From: Dehalococcoidia bacterium
Lineage (GTDB): Bacteria; Chloroflexota; Dehalococcoidia; Dehalococcoidales; Fen-1064
Reading direction: 5' to 3'
NCBI GenBank assembly: GCA_011192055.1
Contig: DUES01000158.1
Location: 5,101 to 23,868, forward strand
Length of the DNA: 18,768 nucleotides
How positions within the stretch are numbered: position 1 is the stretch's first letter; each line of letters begins with the position of its first letter. The position numbers and the translations under genes are program-made. This document shows positions 1-7,872 of the stretch, piece after piece. The notes below the pieces were generated by a model. That model saw only the letters and a list, made by a program, of their open reading frames with translations. It ran no database searches and was not told the DNA's origin.

Positions 1-471
1 AAACACCGCCGGGAGCTTTTCAAGGAAGCCCTCAAGCCACTGGGTCTCGGTCTGGAAGACAGGTTAAACGCGCTGGTAGGTACATTGTCAGGAGGTCAGA
101 GACAGGCACTTTCCCTGGTAATGGCCACGATGAGCAACCCGTCACTGCTGCTGCTGGACGAACACACTGCCACACTGGACCCCAAGACGGCACGAATCGT
201 ACTGGAGCTCAGCGATATGGTCGTCACACGAGAAAATATGACGGCAATGATGGTGACGCACAACATGGAAGTTGCACTGCGTTACGGGAACCGCCTTATC
301 ATGATGCATAAAGGCAGGATAATCGTTGACCTTAACCACGAGCAGCGTAAAAACCTGGCGGTCAGCGACCTTGTAGCAGCCTTTGAGCGGGCAAGTGGTG
401 AGCATTTCGCCGATGACAGTATTCTTCTCACTACCGCAGATTCCAGAAACCGGCCGGACAACAAGCCGTAA
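1..471 (+). CDS. ABC transporter ATP-binding protein, tryptophan/tyrosine-importer type (5'-truncated)
   Basis: The reading frame is open from base 1, so this is the C-terminal 156 residues of a gene that starts before the window. Seen: the ABC signature LSGGQ (codons 29-33), a Walker B segment LLLLDEH with the catalytic Glu, a D-loop region TLDPKTA and the H-loop MVTHNM. The stretch after the H-loop (YGNRLIMMHKGRII) is typical of the ATPase partner of TrpX-type substrate-binding proteins (COG1101 family), importers thought to take up aromatic amino acids. The Walker A motif lies outside the window. The ATPase would sit on the cytoplasmic face of the membrane with a permease and a lipoprotein encoded upstream. 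A TTG at 85 could be mistaken for a start, but it is the Leu of the signature motif. The gene converges on the protease at 648-1796. Confidence 0.85.
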   Translation, partial: KHRRELFKEALKPLGLGLEDRLNALVGTLSGGQRQALSLVMATMSNPSLLLLDEHTATLDPKTARIVLELSDMVVTRENMTAMMVTHNMEVALRYGNRLIMMHKGRIIVDLNHEQRKNLAVSDLVAAFERASGEHFADDSILLTTADSRNRPDNKP

Positions 472-647
472 TTCATTTACCTTCTGCAGGTGGCACAGTA
501 TACAATCGTTCGGGTAATGATATGGCCATTATGCTGCCGGCCGTTCTCCTGTACAGTCAACTTCTATCAGTCTATTAATATTTTATTAGTCACAGACAGA
601 TACCACTATATGGCTTGCCATTTAACCATCTTATTTTACCCGGTATT

Positions 648-1796
648 TTAGTCCGGCCACTCTCCGAGAATAACGTCGACAACAATGTCATCGTTACCCC
701 GGTGGACTGACAGGGAAATGGTGTCGCCGGGCTGTTGATCGTTAAAATAGGCAACCAGGTCTTCCACCCTGGACATTTCTTTCCCGTCGACGCCGGTGAT
801 GATGTCCCCGTCACGGGCAGGTTGTCCCGTTTCGTCAACACCACTCTCAATAAGCCCGGCCTGTTCGGCAGGACTGTCCGTGGTCACGGTAACAACATAT
901 ACACCGTCAGAAACAGGCAACTCAAGAAGCTCGACAAGCTGCGGACTGATAGCCACCGCACTGATTCCCAGCCATGGGTTTTTTACTTCACCGCCCTTAA
1001 GGAGTGCCGGTAACAGTGATTTAACGGTATTGATAGGAACGGCAAAGCCGATACCGTTCGAGGATACTTCAATGGCGGTATTAATACCGATTACGTGACC
1101 ACTGGAATTTACCAGAGGACCTCCGGAGTTGCCCGGATTGATGGCGGCATCCGTCTGGATAATCTCAGGATTGGGACGCTGACCTTCGCTGCTCAGTGAC
1201 CTGCCAACACCACTGACAATTCCCACCGTTATCGAGCCGTCCAGCCCGAAGGGAGACCCGAGGGCGATTGCCATCTGTCCCGGCTTAAGTGTATCGGAAT
1301 CACCCAGCGGGAGAGGCTCCACGTCACCGAGTTGCCCGGTGTCAACCCGGAGCAACGCTATATCGCTTTCACGGTCTGTGCCGACAACCTCTGCTTCCAG
1401 CCTGGTATCATTTTTCAGGATAACCGTAACACTTGTGGCATCCTGTACAACGTGGTTGTTCGTAACGATGTGCCCGAACTCATCAATAATAAACCCGGAG
1501 CCCTGCCCTCCCTGGGGAATCAGGAATCCGGTACTTTCATCCGTTTCTAGCTCAACAATTATCATTACCACAGCCGGGATAGATTTCTCGTATAGTGCCG
1601 TTATCTTGTTTTCGTCATAAAGGACAGCGGTCACTTCGGGTTCCCCGGACACCGTAACCTCAACACCCGCATCAGGACTGCCAATATCGACTGTTGCCGT
1701 ACAACCTGCCAGTATACCGGTCAAAACCAGCAAAATGAGGAAAATGCCCAACCTTTTCATTACCTGCAGTGCTGTTTTACGCGATATTATCTTCAT
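648..1796 (-). CDS. htrA: HtrA/DegP-type trypsin-like serine protease with PDZ domain, lipoprotein
   Basis: A 382-residue periplasmic or surface serine protease that degrades or refolds damaged envelope proteins. The ATG at 1796 is chosen over an in-frame upstream ATG (1826) because GGGAGG lies just before it. The N-terminus is basic, then hydrophobic, and ends in a lipobox LAGC with Cys32, so the protein is probably lipid-anchored. The trypsin fold spans about 60-265 with the triad His115 (VTNNHVV), Asp145 (SDIALLRVD) and Ser224 (PGNSGGPLV). One PDZ domain follows at about 273-379, with WLGI at its start. This architecture (anchor, protease, single PDZ) matches DegS/HtrA-like proteins; a single PDZ argues against DegP itself. 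It is transcribed divergently from the flavoprotein at 2052 and has a TATAAT box on the minus strand at 1849-1854. Confidence 0.93.
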   Translation of the reverse strand: MKIISRKTALQVMKRLGIFLILLVLTGILAGCTATVDIGSPDAGVEVTVSGEPEVTAVLYDENKITALYEKSIPAVVMIIVELETDESTGFLIPQGGQGSGFIIDEFGHIVTNNHVVQDATSVTVILKNDTRLEAEVVGTDRESDIALLRVDTGQLGDVEPLPLGDSDTLKPGQMAIALGSPFGLDGSITVGIVSGVGRSLSSEGQRPNPEIIQTDAAINPGNSGGPLVNSSGHVIGINTAIEVSSNGIGFAVPINTVKSLLPALLKGGEVKNPWLGISAVAISPQLVELLELPVSDGVYVVTVTTDSPAEQAGLIESGVDETGQPARDGDIITGVDGKEMSRVEDLVAYFNDQQPGDTISLSVHRGNDDIVVDVILGEWPD

Positions 1797-1848
1797 TGTT
1801 CCTCCCGCCTGCCCGGCCTTAAACACCAGTATATAGTCCTATAGTTAT

Positions 1849-1854
1849 ATTATA
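1849..1854 (-). promoter_or_regulatory. -10 box for the HtrA-type protease gene
   Basis: Read on the minus strand this is a perfect TATAAT, about 50 bases upstream of the protease start at 1796. No convincing -35 hexamer lies 16-18 bases further up, so the promoter may be weak, or it may use an activator or an alternative sigma factor. Confidence 0.4.
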
Positions 1855-1989
1855 GCGGATTTACAGAAATAATCGTTTTCGCTTAGCAAGTATGCATCTT
1901 TTATGAAGGCAAATCTATGTAATATCCTAAACCGTTAATTATGCCTGTACTGGACAATACCCGCATACTGTAAAACCATCCCCTCAATA

Positions 1990-2017
1990 CTGACGAATGT
2001 GTTATATTATTTACAAT
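1990..2017 (+). promoter_or_regulatory. Candidate promoter of the flavoprotein gene
   Basis: CTGACG, a 16-base spacer and TACAAT lie about 35 bases before the start codon at 2052. The -10 box matches five of six consensus positions and the -35 box four of six. It faces away from the protease promoter, so 1797-2051 is a divergent regulatory region. Confidence 0.35.
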
Positions 2018-2051
2018 ACTTTTAAGAATGGCACTCTGAAGGAGAACGGGT

Positions 2052-4049
2052 ATGAAGATGAAGATCCAGGAACCTATTGATATTAACGGGATGCGGATTA
2101 AAAACCGTCTTGGCCTTGCTCCAATGGTGAATATGCCGGGTGGTGATGACGGTTACATCTCGGAACAGACAATCAGGTGGTTCGAAGCAAGGGCTAAGGG
2201 CGGTACGGGGCTCATAATGACAGGAGCTGTTGTAGTTACACCCCCAACCGAAGAAATACTGAAACAACGGATTGCCGCAGGCATGACTAAATGGGTCGGT
2301 GTTACTGATGATAAGTACATACCAGGCTGGACGGAACTGGCTGATGTAATACATGGCTACGGGGCAAAACTGGGCGTGCAGACAGTGGCACTTGGCCCGC
2401 AATCGGGTCTTGGCGCTTCCCCCCCGCCGTACCCTGATGAGACTCATCCCAAAAAAAGTGCACAATCCCTGGGAGTGGGTGAGGGGCCTGTTCACGTAGT
2501 CACGATAGAAGAAATAGAGCAACATACCAGCAATACCGTTGCGGTTGCAGTCCGTCTTAAGACTGCCGGAGTGGACTGTTTCGAACTGCACCTTGCTCAT
2601 GGTGGTGCCAATCTCTATGCCTCGTGGGTCTCTCCCATGTATAACCGCCGTACCGATGAATATGGCGGCAGCTGGCAGAACCGGCTCAGGTTTCCCGTTG
2701 AGACAATACGTAGAGTCAGGCAGGCAGTTGGTCCTGACTATCCGATACTGGTGCGTATTGATGCCGATGAACTCCTGGGCAAATGGGGAATCAGACTTGA
2801 AGATGCTCTTCATTATATCGTCCCGGCCATGGAAGAAGCCGGCGTCGATTGTTTTGATGTTTCCCAGGGATCGATAATGCACTCACCACAGGGCATCGTT
2901 ATCCCGCTGTATTATCCCCGTGGCTGCTTCATTCACAATGCAGAAGCAGTGAAATCCGTAACCAGTCTGCCTGTTATCGGTGTTGGCAACATCTTTGATA
3001 TCGGGATGGCGGAGAGGTTCCTGCAGGAAGACAAAGCAGATATGATTTTCATGGCCCGCCAGTTAACGTGTGACCCTGAAACACCAAATAAATACTTCGA
3101 GAAAAAGGCAGACGAAATACGGGAATGCATTGGTTGTATCGGCGGATGCGGTCGCCCGTGTGCCATCAACTACGATATCCAGGATGAACCTGTTCCCTTA
3201 ACCATGGCGGATAAAGCACGGAAGGTCCTCGTCATCGGTGGAGGGGTGGCCGGCATGGAAGCAGCGAGAGTGGCATCATTACGAGGACACTCTGTTTCCC
3301 TGATAGAGAAAGACTCCCAACTGGGAGGAATGGTAGATGCCATTTCTCATAATCCTCTTCTGGAAGAGTTCGGGAACCTGGTAAAGTACCTTTCCAACCA
3401 GATGCGGATACAGGGTGTCGATGTGAGCGTATGCAAAGAGGCCGGCCTGCCCGATGTGGTAAAACACAATCCAGACGTTGTCATAGTAGCTACCGGCTCC
3501 AGGGCCGTGATACCCGAGTTAGCCCGGGACAAACCGGGTGTGATTACCTATCGTGATGCCTGTCGTGAGCCCAGAAAGGTTGGACAGAAGGTCATTGTCT
3601 GGGGTTTCTTTGGGTCTGAACTGGCGATAGCCCTGGCTGAACAGGGTAAGGATGTTGTCCTTATCGGCAAGGGTAGTGAGGCTTCAATCGGTAGTGACGT
3701 ATCCGGACCACGGCGTTTCTGGCTGATGAGGAAGCTGACTGATATTGATTTCGCCAGGGAAGCACCCGAAACTATACAGGTTACCAATCCGCGAGTATTG
3801 GCCGGGACTGATATAGTAGATATTTCTCTGGGCGGTGTCCTGATACGTAACAGTGATGAAGGTGAATCGGTGTTGCCTTATGATACTATTATCGTTTCAC
3901 AGAGATTCAGTGAGCGGCAGAAAAACAATACCATTATCAGTGAACTGCAGGGGCACGGATTTGAGGTACACGTGATTGGTGACTGCGCCCAGGTACGGGG
4001 GATTAAAGATGCCATCTGGACAGCAAATGAGGTGGCCCGGACAATATAA
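2052..4049 (+). CDS. Old Yellow Enzyme-family NAD(P)H:flavin oxidoreductase (2,4-dienoyl-CoA reductase-like)
   Basis: A 665-residue cytoplasmic flavoprotein with the three-part layout of FadH and trimethylamine dehydrogenase: an FMN TIM barrel (about 1-345), an Fe-S motif, then an FAD/NAD(P)-binding pair of Rossmann domains (about 388-660). Seen: the active-site region HLAHGG (His180, His183) followed by NRRTDEYGGS, a hallmark of the family; four cysteines at 359, 362, 366 and 370; an FAD fingerprint VIGGGVAGMEAA from about 394; and a second nucleotide fold near 513. Family members reduce activated C=C bonds or demethylate amines, passing electrons from NAD(P)H via FAD, Fe-S and FMN. The substrate cannot be read from the sequence. 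The ATG at 2052 has GGAG seven bases upstream; an ATG at 2058 is a less likely start. The fourth cysteine is closer than in FadH. Confidence 0.88.
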   Translation: MKMKIQEPIDINGMRIKNRLGLAPMVNMPGGDDGYISEQTIRWFEARAKGGTGLIMTGAVVVTPPTEEILKQRIAAGMTKWVGVTDDKYIPGWTELADVIHGYGAKLGVQTVALGPQSGLGASPPPYPDETHPKKSAQSLGVGEGPVHVVTIEEIEQHTSNTVAVAVRLKTAGVDCFELHLAHGGANLYASWVSPMYNRRTDEYGGSWQNRLRFPVETIRRVRQAVGPDYPILVRIDADELLGKWGIRLEDALHYIVPAMEEAGVDCFDVSQGSIMHSPQGIVIPLYYPRGCFIHNAEAVKSVTSLPVIGVGNIFDIGMAERFLQEDKADMIFMARQLTCDPETPNKYFEKKADEIRECIGCIGGCGRPCAINYDIQDEPVPLTMADKARKVLVIGGGVAGMEAARVASLRGHSVSLIEKDSQLGGMVDAISHNPLLEEFGNLVKYLSNQMRIQGVDVSVCKEAGLPDVVKHNPDVVIVATGSRAVIPELARDKPGVITYRDACREPRKVGQKVIVWGFFGSELAIALAEQGKDVVLIGKGSEASIGSDVSGPRRFWLMRKLTDIDFAREAPETIQVTNPRVLAGTDIVDISLGGVLIRNSDEGESVLPYDTIIVSQRFSERQKNNTIISELQGHGFEVHVIGDCAQVRGIKDAIWTANEVARTI

Positions 4050-4129
4050 ATAGAAAGATTACCCGTAGAGCGGTTTACGGCTGATAGTACAGTAATTACT
4101 GACCACCGTTGTCAGAATGAAACGTCAGG

Positions 4130-4158
4130 TTGAATCGAAGTATTACCCGAGATATAAT
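4130..4158 (+). promoter_or_regulatory. Strong sigma-70 type promoter of the PD40 lipoprotein gene
   Basis: TTGAAT (4130-4135), a 17-base spacer and a perfect TATAAT (4153-4158). The predicted transcript start is near 4165, leaving about 65 bases of untranslated leader before the GTG at 4230. The gene is therefore probably transcribed on its own. Confidence 0.65.
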
Positions 4159-4229
4159 AGACACCATAGCAGCAATCTCAACTTATGTGTCGTCATTCTC
4201 GATACCGATAAATAAGTCAGGAAATAATA

Positions 4230-5264
4230 GTGACCTGTAATAGTCGTGGTTTCACTCATATATTAAACTCTCTAGTCATTTTCGCCTTCCTTATGTTCTG
4301 TCTGTGTGGAGCTATCGGCTGTGCCGGTGTAACATCGACAGACTCATCGCCGGAAACGTCCCCTGCTGAAAATACCACAGTTCCCAAAGCAGTGCCCCAT
4401 ATCGACAGGTGGGGTATTTATGTGCTGGACATTTCTACTGAAGAGACTGAGTTACTCTACAGTTCCGTAAACAAAATAGCCTTTCTGGACCTTAATAAAT
4501 CCGGAGATACTCTTGCTTTTTCGCAGCAATATATAAATGATAACAATGAAAGTGAAGAGATTTGTACTTTAACCGTGGAGGACAAAGTTATCACCAGAAT
4601 AACTGATAACAATTTCTGGGATATATACCCTGTGTGGGCCCCGGACGGGACCCGTATGGCTTTTCTCTCCTGGCGTGACAAAGGCTTTGATATATTTACC
4701 ATGGAACAAAATGGTCATAACCAGGAGAAATTGTATGACTCGGGACATCATGATGCCGATATAGACTGGGTTGGAGATAGAATAGTCTTTACCGCTGAAA
4801 GCCGGATATGGATTATGCCGGATAATGGAGGAGACCCGGTCCCGGTAACAGAACCCCCAAAAGCCGGACTATGGGGCAAAGCCAACCTGCCATTTGGTGA
4901 CTATGATCCGCGATTAAGCCCCGATGGTTCCAGGATTGCCTTTGAGCGACTGGAGGACGATACATCACCACACGGTAATTATAATATCTACATCATAAAT
5001 ACCGATGGCTCCGGGGAAATACGCCTGACGGATACCGGCTATAGCCAGGGAATTGTAAGCTGGTCACACAAGGCGGATAAAATGGTGTTTGTTGTAGCGG
5101 CTATTGAAGACGCAGGGAAATATGATATCTATCTGATAAATGCAGACGGCTCCGGTACTGAAAATATTACCCCTGCTTATTATCCCACCATCTTTTTATG
5201 TCATACACCCGTATTCTCAATTGATGACAGCAGGATATTCTTCATCGGGCAGTGGTACGAGTAG
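4230..5264 (+). CDS. Secreted lipoprotein with TolB/PD40-type beta-propeller repeats
   Basis: A 344-residue protein of unknown specific role. It starts at a GTG with AGGA seven bases upstream. The N-terminal hydrophobic segment ends at GAIGC (Cys31), a plausible lipobox, followed by a Ser/Thr/Glu-rich linker. From about residue 60 on it carries PD40-like blade repeats of the form DxxPxWxPDGxxxAF; examples are YPVWAPDGTRMAF, DPRLSPDGSRIAF and PVFSIDDSRIFF, each followed by a YDIYxINxDGSG type strand. Such propellers occur in TolB and in prolyl oligopeptidases and usually bind proteins or peptidoglycan partners. No peptidase domain and no Tol-Pal genes are nearby, so it is more likely an orphan surface propeller. 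It is flanked by non-coding DNA on both sides. Confidence 0.78.
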   Translation: MTCNSRGFTHILNSLVIFAFLMFCLCGAIGCAGVTSTDSSPETSPAENTTVPKAVPHIDRWGIYVLDISTEETELLYSSVNKIAFLDLNKSGDTLAFSQQYINDNNESEEICTLTVEDKVITRITDNNFWDIYPVWAPDGTRMAFLSWRDKGFDIFTMEQNGHNQEKLYDSGHHDADIDWVGDRIVFTAESRIWIMPDNGGDPVPVTEPPKAGLWGKANLPFGDYDPRLSPDGSRIAFERLEDDTSPHGNYNIYIINTDGSGEIRLTDTGYSQGIVSWSHKADKMVFVVAAIEDAGKYDIYLINADGSGTENITPAYYPTIFLCHTPVFSIDDSRIFFIGQWYE

Positions 5265-5425
5265 CAGGGGCCACCTGCGTGTATCCTCCGCAATATAAAC
5301 CGTAACGTATCCTTTAGTGGCAAATTCGCCACAGGCTGCTTTTCCCCTTCTATTACCAATACCGTAAGGGTTTGCTGGTGCCTGTTGATACACAACATAT
5401 TATACTGTTTGCGAGGCTACGATTG

Positions 5426-5454
5426 TTGACAACTTAATTATACCGTGCTAATGT
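5426..5454 (+). promoter_or_regulatory. Promoter of the importer operon, extended -10
   Basis: A perfect TTGACA (5426-5431), a 17-base spacer ending in TGC and a TAATGT -10 box (5449-5454). Transcription would start near 5461, more than 300 bases before the first importer gene, leaving a long leader that contains a terminator. Confidence 0.6.
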
Positions 5455-5496
5455 TTGATACTCGCTAGATAATCTGACTTCTTCCATAACTGCTTA

Positions 5497-5526
5497 CTTA
5501 CAGGACGACGGGAAAATCCCGGTAAG
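5497..5526 (+). promoter_or_regulatory. Bulged hairpin in the importer leader
   Basis: CTTAC (5497-5501) pairs with GTAAG (5522-5526), and CGGGA (5509-5513) pairs with TCCCG (5517-5521) around an AAA loop. A one-sided seven-base bulge AGGACGA sits between the two helices. This is a compact RNA fold just upstream of the leader terminator. I do not recognise it as a known riboswitch class. Confidence 0.35.
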
Positions 5527-5551
5527 GGGGTGGCAATGGGTGATACGTAAT

Positions 5552-5602
5552 GGGCATTAGAGTCACAGGGCATATTGTGATTTCTGATGCCCTTTGTTTT
5601 TT
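5552..5602 (+). terminator. Intrinsic terminator inside the importer leader
   Basis: The arm starting GGGCAT at 5552 pairs with the arm ending ATGCCC at 5592 over about 16 base pairs, with two G-T wobbles in the middle and one bulged base, and an eight-base apical loop. TTTGTTTTTT follows at once. It lies about 90 bases after the predicted transcript start and about 190 bases before the importer genes, so it may act as an attenuator or end a short RNA. Confidence 0.7.
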
Positions 5603-5788
5603 CCATAGAATGCCTTCCTCCCTTCAGTGTTTGGACCTGATGGGGAAAACAGGAGGCTTGTGGTAAGAAAGATAGCCGCAAGTTTCCGTCATTCAGTAAT
5701 GCCACTCCTGTAACCAGATATAGAGCACAGGTTATAAGCGGTCTCAGGGTATAGCCGCGATATCGTTGATTGAATTGAGGTGACTTAC

Positions 5789-6757
5789 GTGCGTGCCTAT
5801 ATTATTAGAAGACTACTGCTAATCATCCCCACTTTGTGGATAGTGTCCGTCGCCGTCTTTCTTATGATACGCATGATTCCCGGTGATGTCATTGATGCCA
5901 TCGTGGCTGAGCAAGCCCTTTTGGCTTCTGATGCCGGTTCGGTAATTAACCGTGAGGCGGTTGAGAAAAGGTTGGGGCTGGACGCGCCCATCCATGTTCA
6001 GTACGGACGCTGGATGGGGGATATCGTTCTGCGCGGCAGCCTGGGTGTTTCCCTGCGCGAGGGTTATTCCGTAACCGACAAAATAGCTACCAGATTGCCG
6101 GTCAGCTTTGAACTGGGAATCATGTCCGTAATCATCGGGCTGATAATAGCCATACCCCTGGGCACATACTCGGCAATAAGGCAGGATACCGCCGGTGACT
6201 ATCTGGGGCGCAGCCTGGCCATTATCTTTATCTCTGTTCCCAGTTTCTGGATAGGAACGATGATAATGATATACCCTGCACTCTGGTGGCGCTGGTCGCC
6301 TCCTTTGGAGCTGGTTGCATTCACCGATGACCCGCTGGGAAACCTGGGAATGTTCATTATTCCATCCTGTGTTCTGGGCATGCTGATGTCGGGAACGACC
6401 ATGAGAATGATACGTGCCATGATGCTGGAGGTGCTGCGGCAGGACTACATCAGGACTGCCTGGTCAAAGGGGCTGAGAGAGAGGGTGGTCATCGTAAGGC
6501 ACGCCATAAGGAATGCCTTCATCCCGGTGGTTACCATAATAGGGTATCAGATACCCATGCTAGTTGGCGGCTCGGTCATTATCGAGCAGATATTCGCCCT
6601 GCCCGGTATAGGCCGCCTGATGCTATTCAGTCTCAGTAACAGGGACTATACTGTAGTTTCCGGGATAAACCTGCTGGTAGCTACGGCTGTGTTAGCTACC
6701 AATCTTATAGTTGACCTTACATATGCTTACCTGGACCCCCGGGTCCGCTACGGATAG
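5789..6757 (+). CDS. Peptide/nickel-type ABC transporter permease, DppB family
   Basis: A 322-residue inner-membrane permease, first gene of a B-C-A ordered importer cluster. The GTG at 5789 is chosen because GAGGTGA ends five bases before it and the resulting N-terminus (RAYIIRRLLLIIPTLW) is the classic DppB start; a GTG at 5780 is also in frame. Seen: an N-terminal membrane segment, the family sequence RMIPGDV just after it, a periplasmic loop containing the YGRWMGDIVLRGSLGVS block, and five further hydrophobic segments. The EAA-like loop RHAIRNAFIPVVTIIG contacts the ATPase, and PGIGRL and the C-terminal DLTYAYLDPRVRYG are also diagnostic. It pairs with the permease at 6772, 14 bases downstream. 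The substrate may be a peptide or another small solute. Confidence 0.93.
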   Translation: MRAYIIRRLLLIIPTLWIVSVAVFLMIRMIPGDVIDAIVAEQALLASDAGSVINREAVEKRLGLDAPIHVQYGRWMGDIVLRGSLGVSLREGYSVTDKIATRLPVSFELGIMSVIIGLIIAIPLGTYSAIRQDTAGDYLGRSLAIIFISVPSFWIGTMIMIYPALWWRWSPPLELVAFTDDPLGNLGMFIIPSCVLGMLMSGTTMRMIRAMMLEVLRQDYIRTAWSKGLRERVVIVRHAIRNAFIPVVTIIGYQIPMLVGGSVIIEQIFALPGIGRLMLFSLSNRDYTVVSGINLLVATAVLATNLIVDLTYAYLDPRVRYG

Positions 6758-6771
6758 AGGGAGATAAAGAG

Positions 6772-7764
6772 ATGAGTGAAATTACGGGTACAATCCCGAA
6801 GGCAGCTGAACGAAAGAGACATTCCGGGCTGGTTGATTTCCTTATCAGGCTGGTCAAGGAGAAGCCGCTGGGTGCCATAGGCGGGGCTATCGTGCTGGTA
6901 CTGCTTTTCGCAGGCATCTTTGCCGACGTGCTTGCCCCCCACGACTATTCGGAAGTCAATATATACGACAGGCTGGCTCCGCCCTCAGCGGAGCACTGGC
7001 TCGGCGCCGACCAAGTCGGGCGGGATGTCCTGAGCCGTATTATCCACGGAGCGCGTGTCTCTGTGATTATCGGCCTGGCAGCGAGCACTCTTAATGTAAC
7101 AGTGGCTACCATAGTAGGCACTGCCTGCGGGTTCCTGGGAGGTAGATTTGACCTGCTGGTGCAGAGGTTTGTTGACGCCTGGATGTGCTTCCCGGGGTTG
7201 CTCCTTCTGATAACGGTAATGTCTATAGTGGGCCAGGGAATAACACAGATAATACTGGTACTGGGGATACAATGGGGCATCGGCGGCTCAAGGATAACAA
7301 GAAGCGCCGTTATTGCTATCAAGGACAACGTGTATATGACGGCTGCAACGGCGGTCGGCTGCTCCAATGGAAGAATGCTTTTACGGCACATCCTGCCCAA
7401 CATCATGGCTCCGATAATCATCATGTTTTCCACCAGCATAGGCGGCGTAATCCTGACCGAGGCTTCCCTGAGCTTCCTTGGTTTCGGCCTGCCTCCCGAT
7501 GTTCCCAGTTGGGGAGGTATGCTCAGTTGGGAAGGACGCCGGTATATGGAACTGGCCCCCATGCTGGCGTTCTGGCCCGGTTTCTGCCTTAGTGTCGTGG
7601 TCTACGGGATGAATATGCTCGGTGATGCGATGAGAGACCTGCTTGACCCCAGACTGAGAGGTGGTGTTGGTGGTATGGGAGCCCGCGGCGCCGAACTGGC
7701 CCGGAAAGCCATGGATAAAATGGAAGCCAGGGCGAGGAAAACCGACAGAAAGTCGATAAACTAA
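6772..7764 (+). CDS. Peptide/nickel-type ABC transporter permease, DppC family
   Basis: A 330-residue permease that forms the channel together with the upstream DppB-like protein. ATG with an AGGGAG site about eight bases upstream. Seen: a cytoplasmic N-terminus; a first membrane segment at about 30-50; the family block HWLGADQVGRDVLSRIIHGAR; the EAA-like loop LLRHILPNIMAPIII; and the signature LTEASLSFLGFGLPPDVPSW, all typical of DppC/OppC. After the usual end DPRLRGG there is an extra tail of about 30 charged, Ala/Arg/Lys-rich residues. The solute-binding protein follows after 108 bases; no genes for the two ATPases follow. Confidence 0.93.
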   Translation: MSEITGTIPKAAERKRHSGLVDFLIRLVKEKPLGAIGGAIVLVLLFAGIFADVLAPHDYSEVNIYDRLAPPSAEHWLGADQVGRDVLSRIIHGARVSVIIGLAASTLNVTVATIVGTACGFLGGRFDLLVQRFVDAWMCFPGLLLLITVMSIVGQGITQIILVLGIQWGIGGSRITRSAVIAIKDNVYMTAATAVGCSNGRMLLRHILPNIMAPIIIMFSTSIGGVILTEASLSFLGFGLPPDVPSWGGMLSWEGRRYMELAPMLAFWPGFCLSVVVYGMNMLGDAMRDLLDPRLRGGVGGMGARGAELARKAMDKMEARARKTDRKSIN

Positions 7765-7872
7765 TGGAGACAGGACGGGTTCACGAACCATGCTCTGAAA
7801 GGGGGCAGTCAATGTGAGATTGAGTAATACTTGCCAAAAGCACCATTCACTGGAAATGAAGGAGGACAGGAA

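Larger units (their letters stand above)
5265..5788 (+). other. Non-coding leader region upstream of the importer operon
   Basis: There is no convincing gene here. The region holds a weak hairpin after the lipoprotein gene (GTGGC/GCCAC, 5317-5332), a strong promoter (5426-5454), a bulged hairpin (5497-5526) and an intrinsic terminator (5552-5602). The stretch 5603-5770 between the terminator and the ribosome site shows no further clear structure. Confidence 0.6.

Noticed and set aside
85..471. A separate 128-residue ATPase starting at the TTG at 85
   Set aside because: The frame is open to the window edge and the TTG codes for the Leu of the ABC signature, so it is the tail of a longer gene.
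2022..2882. A 286-codon open frame on the minus strand
   Set aside because: It lies fully antisense to the clearly functional flavoprotein gene, has Cys/His-rich composition without domains, and has no ribosome site of note.
5448..5705. An 85-codon minus-strand frame in the importer leader
   Set aside because: It runs antisense through the promoter and terminator, has no family resemblance and no convincing ribosome site.
6945..7562. A 205-codon minus-strand frame
   Set aside because: It is antisense to the DppC-like permease, whose family motifs are unmistakable; the frame shows no recognisable domain.
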